Shown one piece after another: positions 1-11,534 of a stretch of 33,824 nt of DNA. This stretch comes from a virus, in the IMG/VR virus record IMGVR_UViG_3300036945_000648, positions 1 to 33,824 of that record. One strand, written 5' to 3'. Position 1 is the first letter of the stretch; each line of letters begins with the position of its first letter. Made by a program: the position numbers and the translations under genes. The notes under the pieces were generated by a model that was not told where the DNA came from, ran no database searches, and saw only the letters and a program-made list of their open reading frames with translations.

Positions 1-2
1 CT

Positions 3-3000
3 ACTTTTAGTTCTGTGTTTATGACTACATTTCCAAGAATGTATGCTCAAGAAATTAATAACTTTAAAGATTCTGGAGATGCATTAGCTGTCTCAACTTT
101 ACGTGCTGTAGCAGAAGCAGCTACAGAAAGTGTTGTACCACAAACTGAACTTTTTAAAACAGGCAGAACTTACGGCCCTTTAGATCCTATGTTTAAAAAA
201 CTAGGAGATGCTATGCCTTTTAGTTTTGACGTTCTTTCTAAAAAAGCAGATGTACTTCTTAGCTTACTTCCTGAAAATGCTGTAAGCAAAACTACAGCTG
301 CTTTAGCTTTATTGCCTACGCAAGCTAGAAAAATTGCTTCTGATGCATTCCAAGAAGGGTTTGTAGAAGAAGAACTCTCTTTGCTAGGAAACTATTTTGT
401 AGATAAGTACGCTAAAAGTTTAAACTTTGAGAGCCCAGAAGCTAATGAATTAACACTAGACAATGTTGTTGAGACTGGTTTGACAGGATTTATTCCTTCT
501 TTATTAATTGCTGGAGGAAATGAAGCTGTTACAGGCAACATTAAAAAAGAAAGATTAGACCAAGCTCGTTGGAATATGGCTAATAATCCAGCAACTTATA
601 AAGACTTAATTACTAAACAAGTAAACTCTGGGTCTTTATCTAAAGAAAAAGGAATACAAAGAATGGCACTAGTAGATAGTCTTAATAGAAGACTAGAATC
701 TATGTCAGAAATGTCTAATATTAAAAACCTTACAACTCTCTTAGACGATAAAGAAGCTCAACGTCAATACTTTCAAAATATATTAGCGCAAGAAGATTTA
801 CTAAGAGTAAATCGTCTTGAGTTAAACGCAGATCAACAAAAAACTTACGACACTTTACTAGAAAGAACTAATAAAGAGTTAGATTATACTCGTAAAAACA
901 TAGAAAAGTACACTAGCTTATCTAACTCAGAGAAACAAAATATAATTTCAAAAGTTTTTGATAGACACGCAGCTAGTCTTGAAAATCCTGATACTACTTT
1001 AGCAGAAGTTTTACATGCCGCTACTTATGCAAACAGACAAATTAACAACTTTAAGTCTTCTGATAAAAACTTTGAATTTGTACAACAACAGTATGAAAAG
1101 TATAGAGCAAAAGCAGAAGAAATTCTTGGAGAAAAAATAAGCTACTTTGAAGATCTCTTAGATAACAATCCAGAAGAAATTACTAACTTAGAACTTGCTT
1201 TAGCTCGTACTTCGTTCCTTCCGTTACTAGCTGAATTAAATTCTAACAAAGTTCCCTATAATCAAACATCTGTAGAAGGTCCAAAAGAAAACTTAGGACT
1301 TCTTGAAAAGATTGACTTAGAGTTAAAATCAAGACTTTCATTAACTCCAGACGAGTATACTGAGCAAGCTGTTAAAAATTTTAACAATCCTGAAACCAAA
1401 CGTTTACAACGTCAACAATTAACTCTTGCAGAATTATCTCCAGAAGAGCTAAAGTCAGGGCAACTTACTGAGGGAGCTCATACTCACCTAACTGATGGTG
1501 ACAGGATTTCTATGGCTGCTGCTTTAGAAAACCATTTAGAAGAAAAACAACAAGATCCTTCTAAACCTACTAGTTTAGAAACTTTCTTAGAAGTTGTACA
1601 TGCTAATGATTATGGAGTAGCTACAAACAACTTAACACCAGAACAGAAGACTAAAACTATTCGTGATCTAAATAAACATATTTTAGAAGCATACAACTCT
1701 CAAGAATCTAAAACTCCTATATCTTCGTTTAACCCCAACCAACCCGCTAATCCAGTAAAAAATACTGATTTTGTAGAACCTACTGCAGATGCACAAGACA
1801 TCATAGAATACCTAGGATTAGATCCTGAAAATACTTTTCCTATTAATGTATTAGTGTATACAGATGTAAATGCAAAAAACAGAGTAATTGATGAGATAGA
1901 AGAACCTCAAGATAAAGCTAACGATAGAATTGCTTTATTTGAGACAGTTTTAGCACAAGAAGATCCTTTAGATATTTATAGTGGGTTACTTGCTATGTAC
2001 CCAGAACAAGCTAAAAACATAGAACAGTTCTTTGCTACTTATGAAGATTCTCCGAATACTAACTTACTTCCTTTCTTAACTAAAAGTCAAGTATCACAGT
2101 TAACAGAAGTTTTAAACGAAAAGATTAAACCAGAAGAAGCTCCTAAAGAAACTGCTTCAGAGACCGATGCTAAAAAAGTTCAGACGGAAAAAAGAATTAC
2201 AAAAACAATATCTTCTGAAATTGTAGAAAAAGGTCCTCGTAAAGGTGAGACATATACTGTAACCCAAACTGACTATGTAGATACTATAGAAGGCGACGTC
2301 CGCATTGTAACCAAATATGAATCAAAGATTGGTAAAACCAGAGTATCATTAGGTGGTGGTTTACGAATGACTCTTAGAGAATTTAAGAAAGAATTTCCAT
2401 TAGATGAAGACTCAAAAGAATTATTGGAAGGTTTAGATGACGATTCAATCGTCACAGTGAGAAACGTAAAAAAGGTTTTTTCAAGCTCCCGATTTAAAAA
2501 TGTGGTGCACATTAACCACCCAGATTTAGATGAATTATATTTAACTTTTGAAAAAAATAATGCTAAATATAATGCAGAACTAGCTGCGTTAGAAAATCAA
2601 GTTAATCCTACAGAAGAAATTTCTCAAGCTACTTTTGAGGATGAAGTAACTGATGGTATTATTAAAGATCAAGAACTTTTAAGTCAAATTGAACAAGTTC
2701 CTGTTACTCCTAGAGACCTTTCTTTAAACATAGTATCCTTAGATAGAGAAAACGTACCTTTAACAGATGATGCAAGAACTGCTTTTGCCGTTAATGTTGT
2801 TAATGCATTTGATAATTTAAGAGAAAAACTTCCTGCTGTAAAACTTCGCATACAAGGAGCTATGGAAACTTATGCATATGTTTTATCCTCTGCAAAATTT
2901 GAAGCTCTTAAAACGCTTAAAAACAAGGCTGCGTTAACTCCTGAAGACGTAGCAACACTAAAATCCATCTTATCTTTAAATGGAGTGCCTTTTCATGAGA

Positions 3001-6000
3001 ACTCTTTCATTCAATATTTAATAGATAACCCTTCTGCAATAGGAACAGGAGTACTAAGCGTTCTTACAGACGAAGAAGGTAAAGTAATGTTGTTTGAGAA
3101 GAATGGTGTACCTAGTCAAGTAGGAACTCCTTTAATTTCTACTTTTAAAGTTTCTACATTAAAAGGACAGTTAAAAAATTTAGTAGATCAAATAAAAGCA
3201 AATCCTGAAACAGTTGCTACTGCAAACATTACAGGAACAGTTCCTGGAACTGATTTAGTGCCTATTAATCTTTCGTCAGTTAAAAACAAAACTAATTATT
3301 CGCTTAGAGTAATAGATAGTCCTACTGCAGATACTACAGGAATGTATACTTTATATCCAGGCAGAACTTATATTATTAACTCTAATAATTTCTTTAAACC
3401 TGCAACTGCAGTTACCTTACCTAAAGCAGATGGTCAGTTAGTTTTTAAATTAGTAGAAGCATTTAATAATGGAACTCTACCAAACGGATTACCTGAGAGT
3501 GTCGAGGACTTTTTAAGTTACTTGAGAACTTATCAACTGACTTCTTTTAAGTCAGAAAAGGCTGTTTATATTTTAGACAAAAACAAAGCAGGAGATAAGA
3601 TTGTATTTAAAAAGAAAAACATAGCAGGTAAATGGCAAACTGTATCTACAATTACGCCTAAAGTACAACAAGCTATTGTTGAATCTTTCAATGACGCTTA
3701 CAAGAACATTGTAGCTGATAGACTAAACTCTAATGATAGATACTATCCAACAAGACTAAACGCTAAAGGAGAAATAGAATTACTTCCTGCAACAACTTAT
3801 AGAGACTTTGTAATGAGTCCAGAGTTTGGAGCAACTTTTAGAGAAGAAGGTAACAGAACTTTGGGATTTGATACTCCACAAATTAATGCACCTTCTAGTA
3901 GTCAAGTCACTGTTTCTGAAGTACTTGAGAATATTCCAAGTCAAGAGACTCCTATTACAGAAGCTGAAAATATTCCTACTCCTGTACCTGTTGTTCAAGA
4001 AACTCCTTCAAATATTGACACAGAAAAAAGAAGTTTATCTGTTGAAAAAGAAGTTCTTGATTTAAATAGAATTTTACAAAATGGATCATTTCAAGTAGGA
4101 GATACTAATGTTAGAATTAAATTAGATCCTAATGGTAACTTTCTCGGATATGAAACTACTGATAGTTCTGGAAAAAAAGTTATTAAAAATGAAGAGAGAC
4201 CTAGTACTAAAGATGATATAAAAAATATTAATAAAAAAAGAGATGTTCTTCTAAAACAGTTAGAAATACTTAACTCTAATATTAGTAAACAATTAGATTA
4301 TTTATTACAGAAACTAGGTTCTGAAAACTTAGAAGAGTTTTTAAATAAATTTTCTTTTCCACAAAGAGGAGTTCTTCAGAATATTAATGAAAAAAATATT
4401 TCTGTATATTACTTAACCAATTTTGAAAGATTAAAAACTATTGAAAAGGAAATTAATGAAAAGTATAATGAAGAACTATCTGGAATAAAAACTCCTCAAG
4501 AGAATATACCTGAAGTAACTACAGAACAACCTGTTAAAAAGAGAAAGAGTATTGCAGAACTAAATCAAGCTACAGAAGTAGAACAAATAAAGGAGTCTCA
4601 GTTAAAAAGATCTAGACTTCTTGAAAATAAAATTACAGCTAAACAAAAAGCAAAAGCAAAAGCATGGGTAGAGAATCATCCTATATTTAAGAACACTTCT
4701 TTTATATTTGACCAAACTATTAATCATCCTGAAGCATATGCTGTATGGTCTAAAGCAGGTATTCAGTTATTTAACGGAGCTAATTGGGCAGAAGCATATC
4801 ATGAGTCATGGCATGAATTTACTCAACTTTACTTAACACCTGAACAAAAACAAGCGTTATATAAAGAAGCTGCTAAAATCTACGGTAACTTAATTCCTTT
4901 TGAATTAGAGGAAAAAATGGCAGAAGATTTTAGATTGTTTGCTTTAAGTGACGGTAAAGTATTTCCCGAAGCTATTAAGAAATCGCAAGAAACTAAAAAT
5001 ATTTTTGAGAAAATTTGGAACTTTATTACTAACTTGTTTTCAAACAAAAAAACTGTAGACTTCTACTTTAAACAATTGTACAAAGGAAATATTGCAAGCT
5101 ACAGAAGGTCTGAAGACAATATTCGTTTTACAGAATTATTTAGTAGAAAACTTTCTATTCTTTCTAACGAAGAACTAAAAACTTTTAGTTTTGTAGAGTC
5201 CGATAAAATAGTTAAACAGTTTGATTCTTTATTTACACACGTAGCTAATCAAATTACTAAAAGTGTAAATGGTTCTTTTGTTAACGTAGCAGTTAGTAAA
5301 GAAGTTATTCCTAAAGTATATGTAGGAATAAAAAGTATTATTGCACAGACATATAAAGAACTTCTTGTACTAGAGGAAGCAGGAGATATTACTGTAGAAT
5401 CTAAACTAGATTATTTAGACGACCTTTTAGACAATTTTGATACAGTATCCCAATTTCATATTCAAAATAGTTTAATCTTTGATGACAAAGTTAAAAGAGG
5501 TATTCAATTAGAAGTTTTAGAAGAAGAACAAGATGCTAATACAGAGTTAGGAAGTTTTGATAAAAGTATAAACGAAATTTCTCAAAAAGAACTTGCATCA
5601 AATCTTATCATAAGTGCTATTAGAACTTTACCAAAACACACTAAAGGAAACATTAATCCTGAAGTAGATTACATATTTGGAGTTCCTCAATTAGGAGATT
5701 TTGATACTAACTGGAATATTTTAAGAAGAAGTTTAGCAGGTTTAACTACCTACGAACAAATGTATAATAAATTAAAAGAGTTGACTAAAGACTACCCTCA
5801 GTTTAATTCTTTAATAAATTATCTTCCTGCTTCTATAGAACGTTTTAGTTCTCTTTCATTTAAAAATGAATTCTTTAATTTGTTTACTATGCCTTATATG
5901 GAAGGCTACACAACCAAAATAAACAAAGACGAGGCTGGGAATGTAACCGATGTTAAAGTACAGAAGTCTAGTTCTTTGGATGCAGTACGTCTTAAAAACT

Positions 6001-9000
6001 TATACGATGGAGAGTTTGGAATGACTCAAGGTTTATATAAAGTTATGAATCCTAATACAGGACTACAAGACTTAGATGTAGACGCATACTTCACTAGCAA
6101 CCCTTCTTTACCAACAGGACTAGGTCCACTTGCTACTAACGAAGAAAAGAGAGCAAGAGCAGGTCAACTAGTTAATTTGCTTAGACCTCTAGGATTTAAT
6201 TTATCTCAAGCTGCAGTAGACTCTATTCCTTTAGAAGATATGTCTGTTCTTGAAAGAAACGTAAATTTTATTAGAACTAAGTTAAAGTCTTTAGGAGAAA
6301 ATGGTACAGTTGGTAATCCTTTAAACCAATTATCTAGTCCTCACAAAGTAGATAAGGCGGTTATTAAGTCTGAAAACTCTGCAGTAAATTATTTCTTAAA
6401 TTTAGAAGTAAAAGCTAACCCAGAGTACATTGATGATATGAGAATGAATGCAGAAGGCTCTAGAGTTTGGTCTGTAAATCAACATACATTTATGTCAAGA
6501 GTAGCTAGTGCTTTAAATGACTACGAAACTTATCCAACTGCAAAAGACGTTTATAAAGCATTCCCTCAACTAGATCCTGAATACAATTCAAACACTATAG
6601 GTTCTTTTGTCCTTGAATATTTATTCGACAAAGAGGGAAATCGCATAACTGATTCTTATAACGGAGGAAAAGCAACTTACAGACAAGTAGAGTTAGCAAA
6701 CTTAGAAGGTATCAAGATAGAAGAAGAAGGTGAAAAAACTATCAACACTAACTACATTGATAAACATTTTGCTGAAGTAAACAGTTTCTTACAATCTGGA
6801 GTAGAAGAGATTAACCGTTTAAGTGGTAAATCTACTACAAGGTCTTTTGTTTTAGACTTAGGCTTAAGAAAATTTTTAGGAATGGATAAGCCAGCAAGTA
6901 AAGATGGTCAAGGACACATTCGCTTGTTTGAGCCTCAAATGAGACTTCTCTTCAAAGCTATCATGTCTGAAATCAAAATGACTAAAGAAATTGAAGATAA
7001 AATTGCTAATGGTCAAAAAGTCTACATTCATCCTAAAGTAAGTATTAGAGATTCTAAAGGAAGTCCTAAGTTAGGATACTTTGAAGACATCTTAAGTTCT
7101 GAACAACGTACAAAACTTTACAATGAGTTTAAAGACAAAGACGTAACTGATGAAAACGGAGAAAACATTTTAAATAAATTATTTGAAGAAGCTGTAGAAA
7201 AATATCCTATTGTTATTGAAATAGCTAAAAACTTTAATATATATTTTAATGGACAAGTTGATGTATCTCTTGGGTATTTTAAAGCTAAAAACCTAGATAC
7301 TATTCAGCCTGTTGATTTGTTTAAGTATCATTTTTATAGTTTCTTAAGTAGATTAGAACAACATAAATTATTCTACGGACATCCTTACTACTATAAAAAT
7401 GCTAAAGACATTGAGAAGCGTTTATCTGCTTGGAATGCATTTGGTAGTTATACTATGTTGGATCCTGCAAACACAGCTTTCTTACAAAACAAAGTATTTA
7501 CTCAAAGAGGGTCATTTATTAATTATGCTGAACAAAACAACATTCCTATTAATGAACAGAAAAATGATCTTTCAAAAGTTAATTATATTGTTTTAAAAGA
7601 CAACGCAGTTAAATCTAAAACAGCTTTAGAAAACAAAGAAGCTTACGGAGAATCTTTAGACGCTTACACTAACGATAAAAGCACTAAAACTCAAGATGCT
7701 GCTGCATTTATGACAGTAGATTTCTTTAAGAGATTTTACGCTTTATCTACAGGAATAACTCCTGAAATGGATCAGGAGATAGGTAGACAAAATAGAATTT
7801 ATCAAGCAATTTTAGACAATGATCAAGAGACTTTATCTAAAGAATTAAATACAAAAGCTTCTTATAAGTTTACTATCAAAAAGTTACAGTATGCAGGTTT
7901 TGCTAAAGGAGTAAATAACGAAGGTATTCCAGTATTCCACAAATACTCTGTTAAACCTATCTTACCTTCCGAAGCTGTTAACAATCCTGAACTATTAGCT
8001 ATTCTTCACAAGTTACATGCATCATCTGCTGATTATGCTGTATTCGAATCAGGTACTAAAATTGGAGAGACTATAGCACCTGTATCTTTATTTAAGAATG
8101 GAAAAGTAGATACTACTAATGTTCCTATTGGACAAATTGATATTAAACATTTAAAAGAACAAGTTTTAATTGAGAACAAAGAATCGTTTGAATCTGTATT
8201 TAGTACTCAGTTTAGATCTCTTCTTTATAAAGATGCTGAAGATGCAGAAGTATTAAAACTTTATGAAGCTTACAAATCTTACGTAAAAGAAATTGTAGAC
8301 TACGACAAAATTAACTATTTAGAAAACTTAAACGATAAAGATAAATTAGTTAACTTTCTTCTTAAAGAACTTGAGAAGAAAAACGCTTCTGAAGCTACCA
8401 AAGACTTAATCAAACTTAAGACTGATGGTTCTTTGATGTATATGCTAGATTCTATGGTTGACCGTACTGTAATGGAAAGTGCAATTGTATCTAGTGCTAA
8501 GCGTAAAATTATTCGTCAGAAGTTAAATGGTGCACAAAGAGTACAATATCCTGTATCTGTAGTAAGACCAGGAAGAACTCTTAACTATTATTCTTTGACT
8601 AAAGATGGAAAAAAAATCAATAAAGCAGAAGTTATTGTTTCATTTTCTAAAGGATATTATCCTCTCCTTAATTTAATATACGAAGGAAGCCCTCTAGGCG
8701 AACTAAATGCTAATGGTGAACCTACCAATCCTTTTGATGCTTTAACTCGCTTAAACGAGGCTTTAAAGAATCCTGCATTTGTTAAAGCAAATGAGAAAGC
8801 TCTTTCAATGGTAGCTATTCGTATTCCAGGACAAGGATACAACTCTATGGAGAACTTTACAGTAGTCGAATTCTTACCCGAAGAAAGTGGAGAGATTATC
8901 TTAGTTCCAGATGAAATGGTTGTTAAATCAGGTTCGGATTATGATATTGATAAATTATTTTGTTACGATCCTTACATCAAAGAAGATGGAACTGTTCCTT

Positions 9001-11525
9001 TAACTACTCAAACTGCTCAACAGTCTTTTGATAGAAAGAAAAAACTAACAGAAGATTACAAAGTTTTAAGTAGTGTTATTAATGAAACAAAGGAATTTAA
9101 AAATAGTCTTATTGCTCAACTAGAAAAAATTTTAACTAAGTACGGAGTAGATAAAAACAAAAAACTAAAAGAAGTTTATTCAGAACTAAGAGAGTTAAAA
9201 TCTCAACTTAGTAATGAAGTAGCTGAAGAAGAGTTGTCTGTTGATGCTTTGCAGAAGTTAAAAGACTATTTTAGCAAAGAAGTAACTGTACAAGAGTCTG
9301 AGCAGCAAAAACAAGTAGCTGAAGAAGTTAAAAAGATTCGGGAACAAGTTAAAAATTTACAAGAAGTTCTTAAAGAAACTTCTGGAACTAATATCTCTAG
9401 AGATCTTTATTTAGTATCGGAAGTATTTAAAAAACTATACGCAGATAAAAACGCAGTAAAAAATGAATTAGACGGTCTTAGAAAAACGCATGCTAACAAC
9501 TTAATATTCAATGTAGTAGATCGTTTAAGTCAGTCTGATATCTTCGATAGTTTGATTACTCCTAACTCGTCAGATATCATAAAAGGTTTGGCAAAAGAAT
9601 TTGGTACAATTGAGCCTAACACAAGTGCAACTTATACTAGTATCTTAAGTCCTATCTATCAACTGTATGTATTTAACTTAAACACTTATAAAAAGTCTTT
9701 AGGCGTAGGTGCTAAAATAAATACTTTCCACTCTTTAGTTCAAAAAGCTAAACTAAACTTAGAAAATAAATCAGCTAATAGATTATACATACTTCCTTCT
9801 AATAGAATAGATGGTAAAGTTTATTACTCTAGTATTTATGATGTCGATGGAAACTTAATCTCGCTTCTTAATGGCCAGATGATTTCTGCTCACGTAGATA
9901 TTGAAAAAGAAGACGAAGTAGCAAGAATATACTTTAATAACTTAATTACTCCAGTAGTTCTTTATACCGCTATTGCAGGAACTCCAATCTCTACTGTAAC
10001 AAGGTTGATTAACCAAAAGTATAAAAATGAACCAACAGATGAGAAATCTCAAAGATCTTCTATTGTTAGATATGGTTTAGGTACACCTGCTGAAGACATT
10101 CTACAAGAGATGATGTCAAACCCTGCTATTGCAAAATTAATTAAAGTAGGAAAATTTGGTATTAATGTTAAGAAAACGGTTGCTCAAGCTTTAAACTTGT
10201 TGACAAGCAAAACTACAGATGTAAAAGCTATTCAAGATTTCTTATTAACTGAAGAAACTCCTCTTGCAGATTTCTATAGATTTATGCAGTTTATGGAGTT
10301 TGAAGCTCAACAAAAACAACTTTCTACTTTATCGCTTAACACTGATTACCATACATTCTCTCCTCAAAACTTTGAGTCATTCAGAAGAGGTGCAGAAGAC
10401 TTACGTCAATTAAGAAAAGAAGAATACTTTAATAGAAGTGGAGTTGATTACATGATCTCTGAGACAGAGATTAGTCCTTTCCAAATTCAAGCAGACATCT
10501 TAGATAAGTTTGTAGAAGTAATGCCTATATCTGCTAATAGAAAATTAACAGACATTATCCTTACTATACATGCAGGTCTTAATAAAAAAGGCAGCAAAGT
10601 AGATTATGAGAAGTTTTCTCGTACTTTTAAAAACGATTTGCTTTATGCGTTGTTTGTTAATAGAGTTCCTGAATCTCAAGAATACGAACAGTACTTAATC
10701 AAGACTAACGAGAATAATGTTGTAAACATGCATAACTCCCTTAAGAGTCGTTTAGAGAAAAAAGGAATTGAGTCTAACAACGTAAGCTTTGATATGTTCA
10801 AACAGAACACCAACAATGAGTCTGCTTATATTAGAACAGGTTTATTACTTTCTTCTGTTGACTATTCTATCAATGTATACAAAGAAGCTTTTGAAGAAGG
10901 TTTGAGTTGGACTAATCCTACTCTTAACTTAGAGTCAGAAGAAGATATGCAGTTAGTAGAAGATATGCAAAAATTCTTCAAAGTATTTGCATATGCAGGT
11001 ATCTTAGGAACTCAGTTAAATAAAAAGATTGATTCTTACTTACCTTTAATTCCTGAGTCTATTTATACTTACTCTATGTCTCAAGTAGTAAACGAGTTTA
11101 AAAACGAGTTAGATACTGTTTCTGCAAAATTACTTGAAGAAGTAAGAAATACACTTGCTACTAAGCCTACAACACAAGAAGAAGACGTAGAAGATGCTTT
11201 AAACACTAAATTACTTTCTAGTTCTGATTTCTTAGGACAGTTTATTAATCGTTTCCAAGAAGTACATCCAGAGTTCTACAAAGTATTTAAAAATGTAAAC
11301 CCTGACTTAGCGTTCTTCAAAGACTATCGCTTAGACCAAGAAAACACTACTCCTACTAAAAAGAAAACAATAAAAGAAAATGTTCCTACTCCAACAGAGA
11401 CTAACGTATTGGAGTCAGTTCCAACGACTACTAAGTTAGTAACAGATATTGTTTCAGACCCTTTTAAGTCTGTAGAAGAAATTAATAGAGAACAAGAAAA
11501 TAACTGTATATCACCTAAAAATTAA
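3..11525 (+). CDS. Giant multi-domain virion protein: zincin peptidase motif plus crAss-like RNA polymerase active site (5' end outside window)
   Basis: The frame is open to the left edge, so the gene is 5'-partial; the GTG at 15 (used for numbering here) is only the first possible start. At least 3836 residues. An HESWH zincin motif lies at H1596-H1600, with acidic residues E1632-E1637 as candidate third zinc ligand. The RNA polymerase signature is a beta-prime-like double-psi barrel: RIPGQG, then FLP and VP strands, then GSDYDIDKL with D2975, D2977 and D2979 as the expected Mg-binding DxDxD loop. This lines up with cellular beta-prime (RAPTLH ... NADFDGD). A lysine in SGTKIGE (K2682) could belong to the first barrel; that is inference. 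A hydrophobic stretch near residue 155, a Pro/Thr/Ser-rich linker at about 1286-1336, a charged coiled-coil insertion after the catalytic loop and a Pro/Thr-rich tail separate the parts. In crAss-like phages such polymerases travel in the virion and transcribe early genes. The family call is strong; function of the N-terminal 1500 residues is unknown. Confidence 0.85.
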   Translation, partial: TFSSVFMTTFPRMYAQEINNFKDSGDALAVSTLRAVAEAATESVVPQTELFKTGRTYGPLDPMFKKLGDAMPFSFDVLSKKADVLLSLLPENAVSKTTAALALLPTQARKIASDAFQEGFVEEELSLLGNYFVDKYAKSLNFESPEANELTLDNVVETGLTGFIPSLLIAGGNEAVTGNIKKERLDQARWNMANNPATYKDLITKQVNSGSLSKEKGIQRMALVDSLNRRLESMSEMSNIKNLTTLLDDKEAQRQYFQNILAQEDLLRVNRLELNADQQKTYDTLLERTNKELDYTRKNIEKYTSLSNSEKQNIISKVFDRHAASLENPDTTLAEVLHAATYANRQINNFKSSDKNFEFVQQQYEKYRAKAEEILGEKISYFEDLLDNNPEEITNLELALARTSFLPLLAELNSNKVPYNQTSVEGPKENLGLLEKIDLELKSRLSLTPDEYTEQAVKNFNNPETKRLQRQQLTLAELSPEELKSGQLTEGAHTHLTDGDRISMAAALENHLEEKQQDPSKPTSLETFLEVVHANDYGVATNNLTPEQKTKTIRDLNKHILEAYNSQESKTPISSFNPNQPANPVKNTDFVEPTADAQDIIEYLGLDPENTFPINVLVYTDVNAKNRVIDEIEEPQDKANDRIALFETVLAQEDPLDIYSGLLAMYPEQAKNIEQFFATYEDSPNTNLLPFLTKSQVSQLTEVLNEKIKPEEAPKETASETDAKKVQTEKRITKTISSEIVEKGPRKGETYTVTQTDYVDTIEGDVRIVTKYESKIGKTRVSLGGGLRMTLREFKKEFPLDEDSKELLEGLDDDSIVTVRNVKKVFSSSRFKNVVHINHPDLDELYLTFEKNNAKYNAELAALENQVNPTEEISQATFEDEVTDGIIKDQELLSQIEQVPVTPRDLSLNIVSLDRENVPLTDDARTAFAVNVVNAFDNLREKLPAVKLRIQGAMETYAYVLSSAKFEALKTLKNKAALTPEDVATLKSILSLNGVPFHENSFIQYLIDNPSAIGTGVLSVLTDEEGKVMLFEKNGVPSQVGTPLISTFKVSTLKGQLKNLVDQIKANPETVATANITGTVPGTDLVPINLSSVKNKTNYSLRVIDSPTADTTGMYTLYPGRTYIINSNNFFKPATAVTLPKADGQLVFKLVEAFNNGTLPNGLPESVEDFLSYLRTYQLTSFKSEKAVYILDKNKAGDKIVFKKKNIAGKWQTVSTITPKVQQAIVESFNDAYKNIVADRLNSNDRYYPTRLNAKGEIELLPATTYRDFVMSPEFGATFREEGNRTLGFDTPQINAPSSSQVTVSEVLENIPSQETPITEAENIPTPVPVVQETPSNIDTEKRSLSVEKEVLDLNRILQNGSFQVGDTNVRIKLDPNGNFLGYETTDSSGKKVIKNEERPSTKDDIKNINKKRDVLLKQLEILNSNISKQLDYLLQKLGSENLEEFLNKFSFPQRGVLQNINEKNISVYYLTNFERLKTIEKEINEKYNEELSGIKTPQENIPEVTTEQPVKKRKSIAELNQATEVEQIKESQLKRSRLLENKITAKQKAKAKAWVENHPIFKNTSFIFDQTINHPEAYAVWSKAGIQLFNGANWAEAYHESWHEFTQLYLTPEQKQALYKEAAKIYGNLIPFELEEKMAEDFRLFALSDGKVFPEAIKKSQETKNIFEKIWNFITNLFSNKKTVDFYFKQLYKGNIASYRRSEDNIRFTELFSRKLSILSNEELKTFSFVESDKIVKQFDSLFTHVANQITKSVNGSFVNVAVSKEVIPKVYVGIKSIIAQTYKELLVLEEAGDITVESKLDYLDDLLDNFDTVSQFHIQNSLIFDDKVKRGIQLEVLEEEQDANTELGSFDKSINEISQKELASNLIISAIRTLPKHTKGNINPEVDYIFGVPQLGDFDTNWNILRRSLAGLTTYEQMYNKLKELTKDYPQFNSLINYLPASIERFSSLSFKNEFFNLFTMPYMEGYTTKINKDEAGNVTDVKVQKSSSLDAVRLKNLYDGEFGMTQGLYKVMNPNTGLQDLDVDAYFTSNPSLPTGLGPLATNEEKRARAGQLVNLLRPLGFNLSQAAVDSIPLEDMSVLERNVNFIRTKLKSLGENGTVGNPLNQLSSPHKVDKAVIKSENSAVNYFLNLEVKANPEYIDDMRMNAEGSRVWSVNQHTFMSRVASALNDYETYPTAKDVYKAFPQLDPEYNSNTIGSFVLEYLFDKEGNRITDSYNGGKATYRQVELANLEGIKIEEEGEKTINTNYIDKHFAEVNSFLQSGVEEINRLSGKSTTRSFVLDLGLRKFLGMDKPASKDGQGHIRLFEPQMRLLFKAIMSEIKMTKEIEDKIANGQKVYIHPKVSIRDSKGSPKLGYFEDILSSEQRTKLYNEFKDKDVTDENGENILNKLFEEAVEKYPIVIEIAKNFNIYFNGQVDVSLGYFKAKNLDTIQPVDLFKYHFYSFLSRLEQHKLFYGHPYYYKNAKDIEKRLSAWNAFGSYTMLDPANTAFLQNKVFTQRGSFINYAEQNNIPINEQKNDLSKVNYIVLKDNAVKSKTALENKEAYGESLDAYTNDKSTKTQDAAAFMTVDFFKRFYALSTGITPEMDQEIGRQNRIYQAILDNDQETLSKELNTKASYKFTIKKLQYAGFAKGVNNEGIPVFHKYSVKPILPSEAVNNPELLAILHKLHASSADYAVFESGTKIGETIAPVSLFKNGKVDTTNVPIGQIDIKHLKEQVLIENKESFESVFSTQFRSLLYKDAEDAEVLKLYEAYKSYVKEIVDYDKINYLENLNDKDKLVNFLLKELEKKNASEATKDLIKLKTDGSLMYMLDSMVDRTVMESAIVSSAKRKIIRQKLNGAQRVQYPVSVVRPGRTLNYYSLTKDGKKINKAEVIVSFSKGYYPLLNLIYEGSPLGELNANGEPTNPFDALTRLNEALKNPAFVKANEKALSMVAIRIPGQGYNSMENFTVVEFLPEESGEIILVPDEMVVKSGSDYDIDKLFCYDPYIKEDGTVPLTTQTAQQSFDRKKKLTEDYKVLSSVINETKEFKNSLIAQLEKILTKYGVDKNKKLKEVYSELRELKSQLSNEVAEEELSVDALQKLKDYFSKEVTVQESEQQKQVAEEVKKIREQVKNLQEVLKETSGTNISRDLYLVSEVFKKLYADKNAVKNELDGLRKTHANNLIFNVVDRLSQSDIFDSLITPNSSDIIKGLAKEFGTIEPNTSATYTSILSPIYQLYVFNLNTYKKSLGVGAKINTFHSLVQKAKLNLENKSANRLYILPSNRIDGKVYYSSIYDVDGNLISLLNGQMISAHVDIEKEDEVARIYFNNLITPVVLYTAIAGTPISTVTRLINQKYKNEPTDEKSQRSSIVRYGLGTPAEDILQEMMSNPAIAKLIKVGKFGINVKKTVAQALNLLTSKTTDVKAIQDFLLTEETPLADFYRFMQFMEFEAQQKQLSTLSLNTDYHTFSPQNFESFRRGAEDLRQLRKEEYFNRSGVDYMISETEISPFQIQADILDKFVEVMPISANRKLTDIILTIHAGLNKKGSKVDYEKFSRTFKNDLLYALFVNRVPESQEYEQYLIKTNENNVVNMHNSLKSRLEKKGIESNNVSFDMFKQNTNNESAYIRTGLLLSSVDYSINVYKEAFEEGLSWTNPTLNLESEEDMQLVEDMQKFFKVFAYAGILGTQLNKKIDSYLPLIPESIYTYSMSQVVNEFKNELDTVSAKLLEEVRNTLATKPTTQEEDVEDALNTKLLSSSDFLGQFINRFQEVHPEFYKVFKNVNPDLAFFKDYRLDQENTTPTKKKTIKENVPTPTETNVLESVPTTTKLVTDIVSDPFKSVEEINREQENNCISPKN

Positions 11526-11534
11526 AAACTAACT

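Noticed and set aside
2273-2512. 79-codon minus-strand frame
   Set aside because: Antisense shadow of the first giant gene; no independent signal.
3780-4065. Overlapping short frames on both strands in the linker region of the first giant gene
   Set aside because: They lie over a low-complexity Pro/Thr/Ser linker and are leucine/lysine-rich shadow frames without a start signal.
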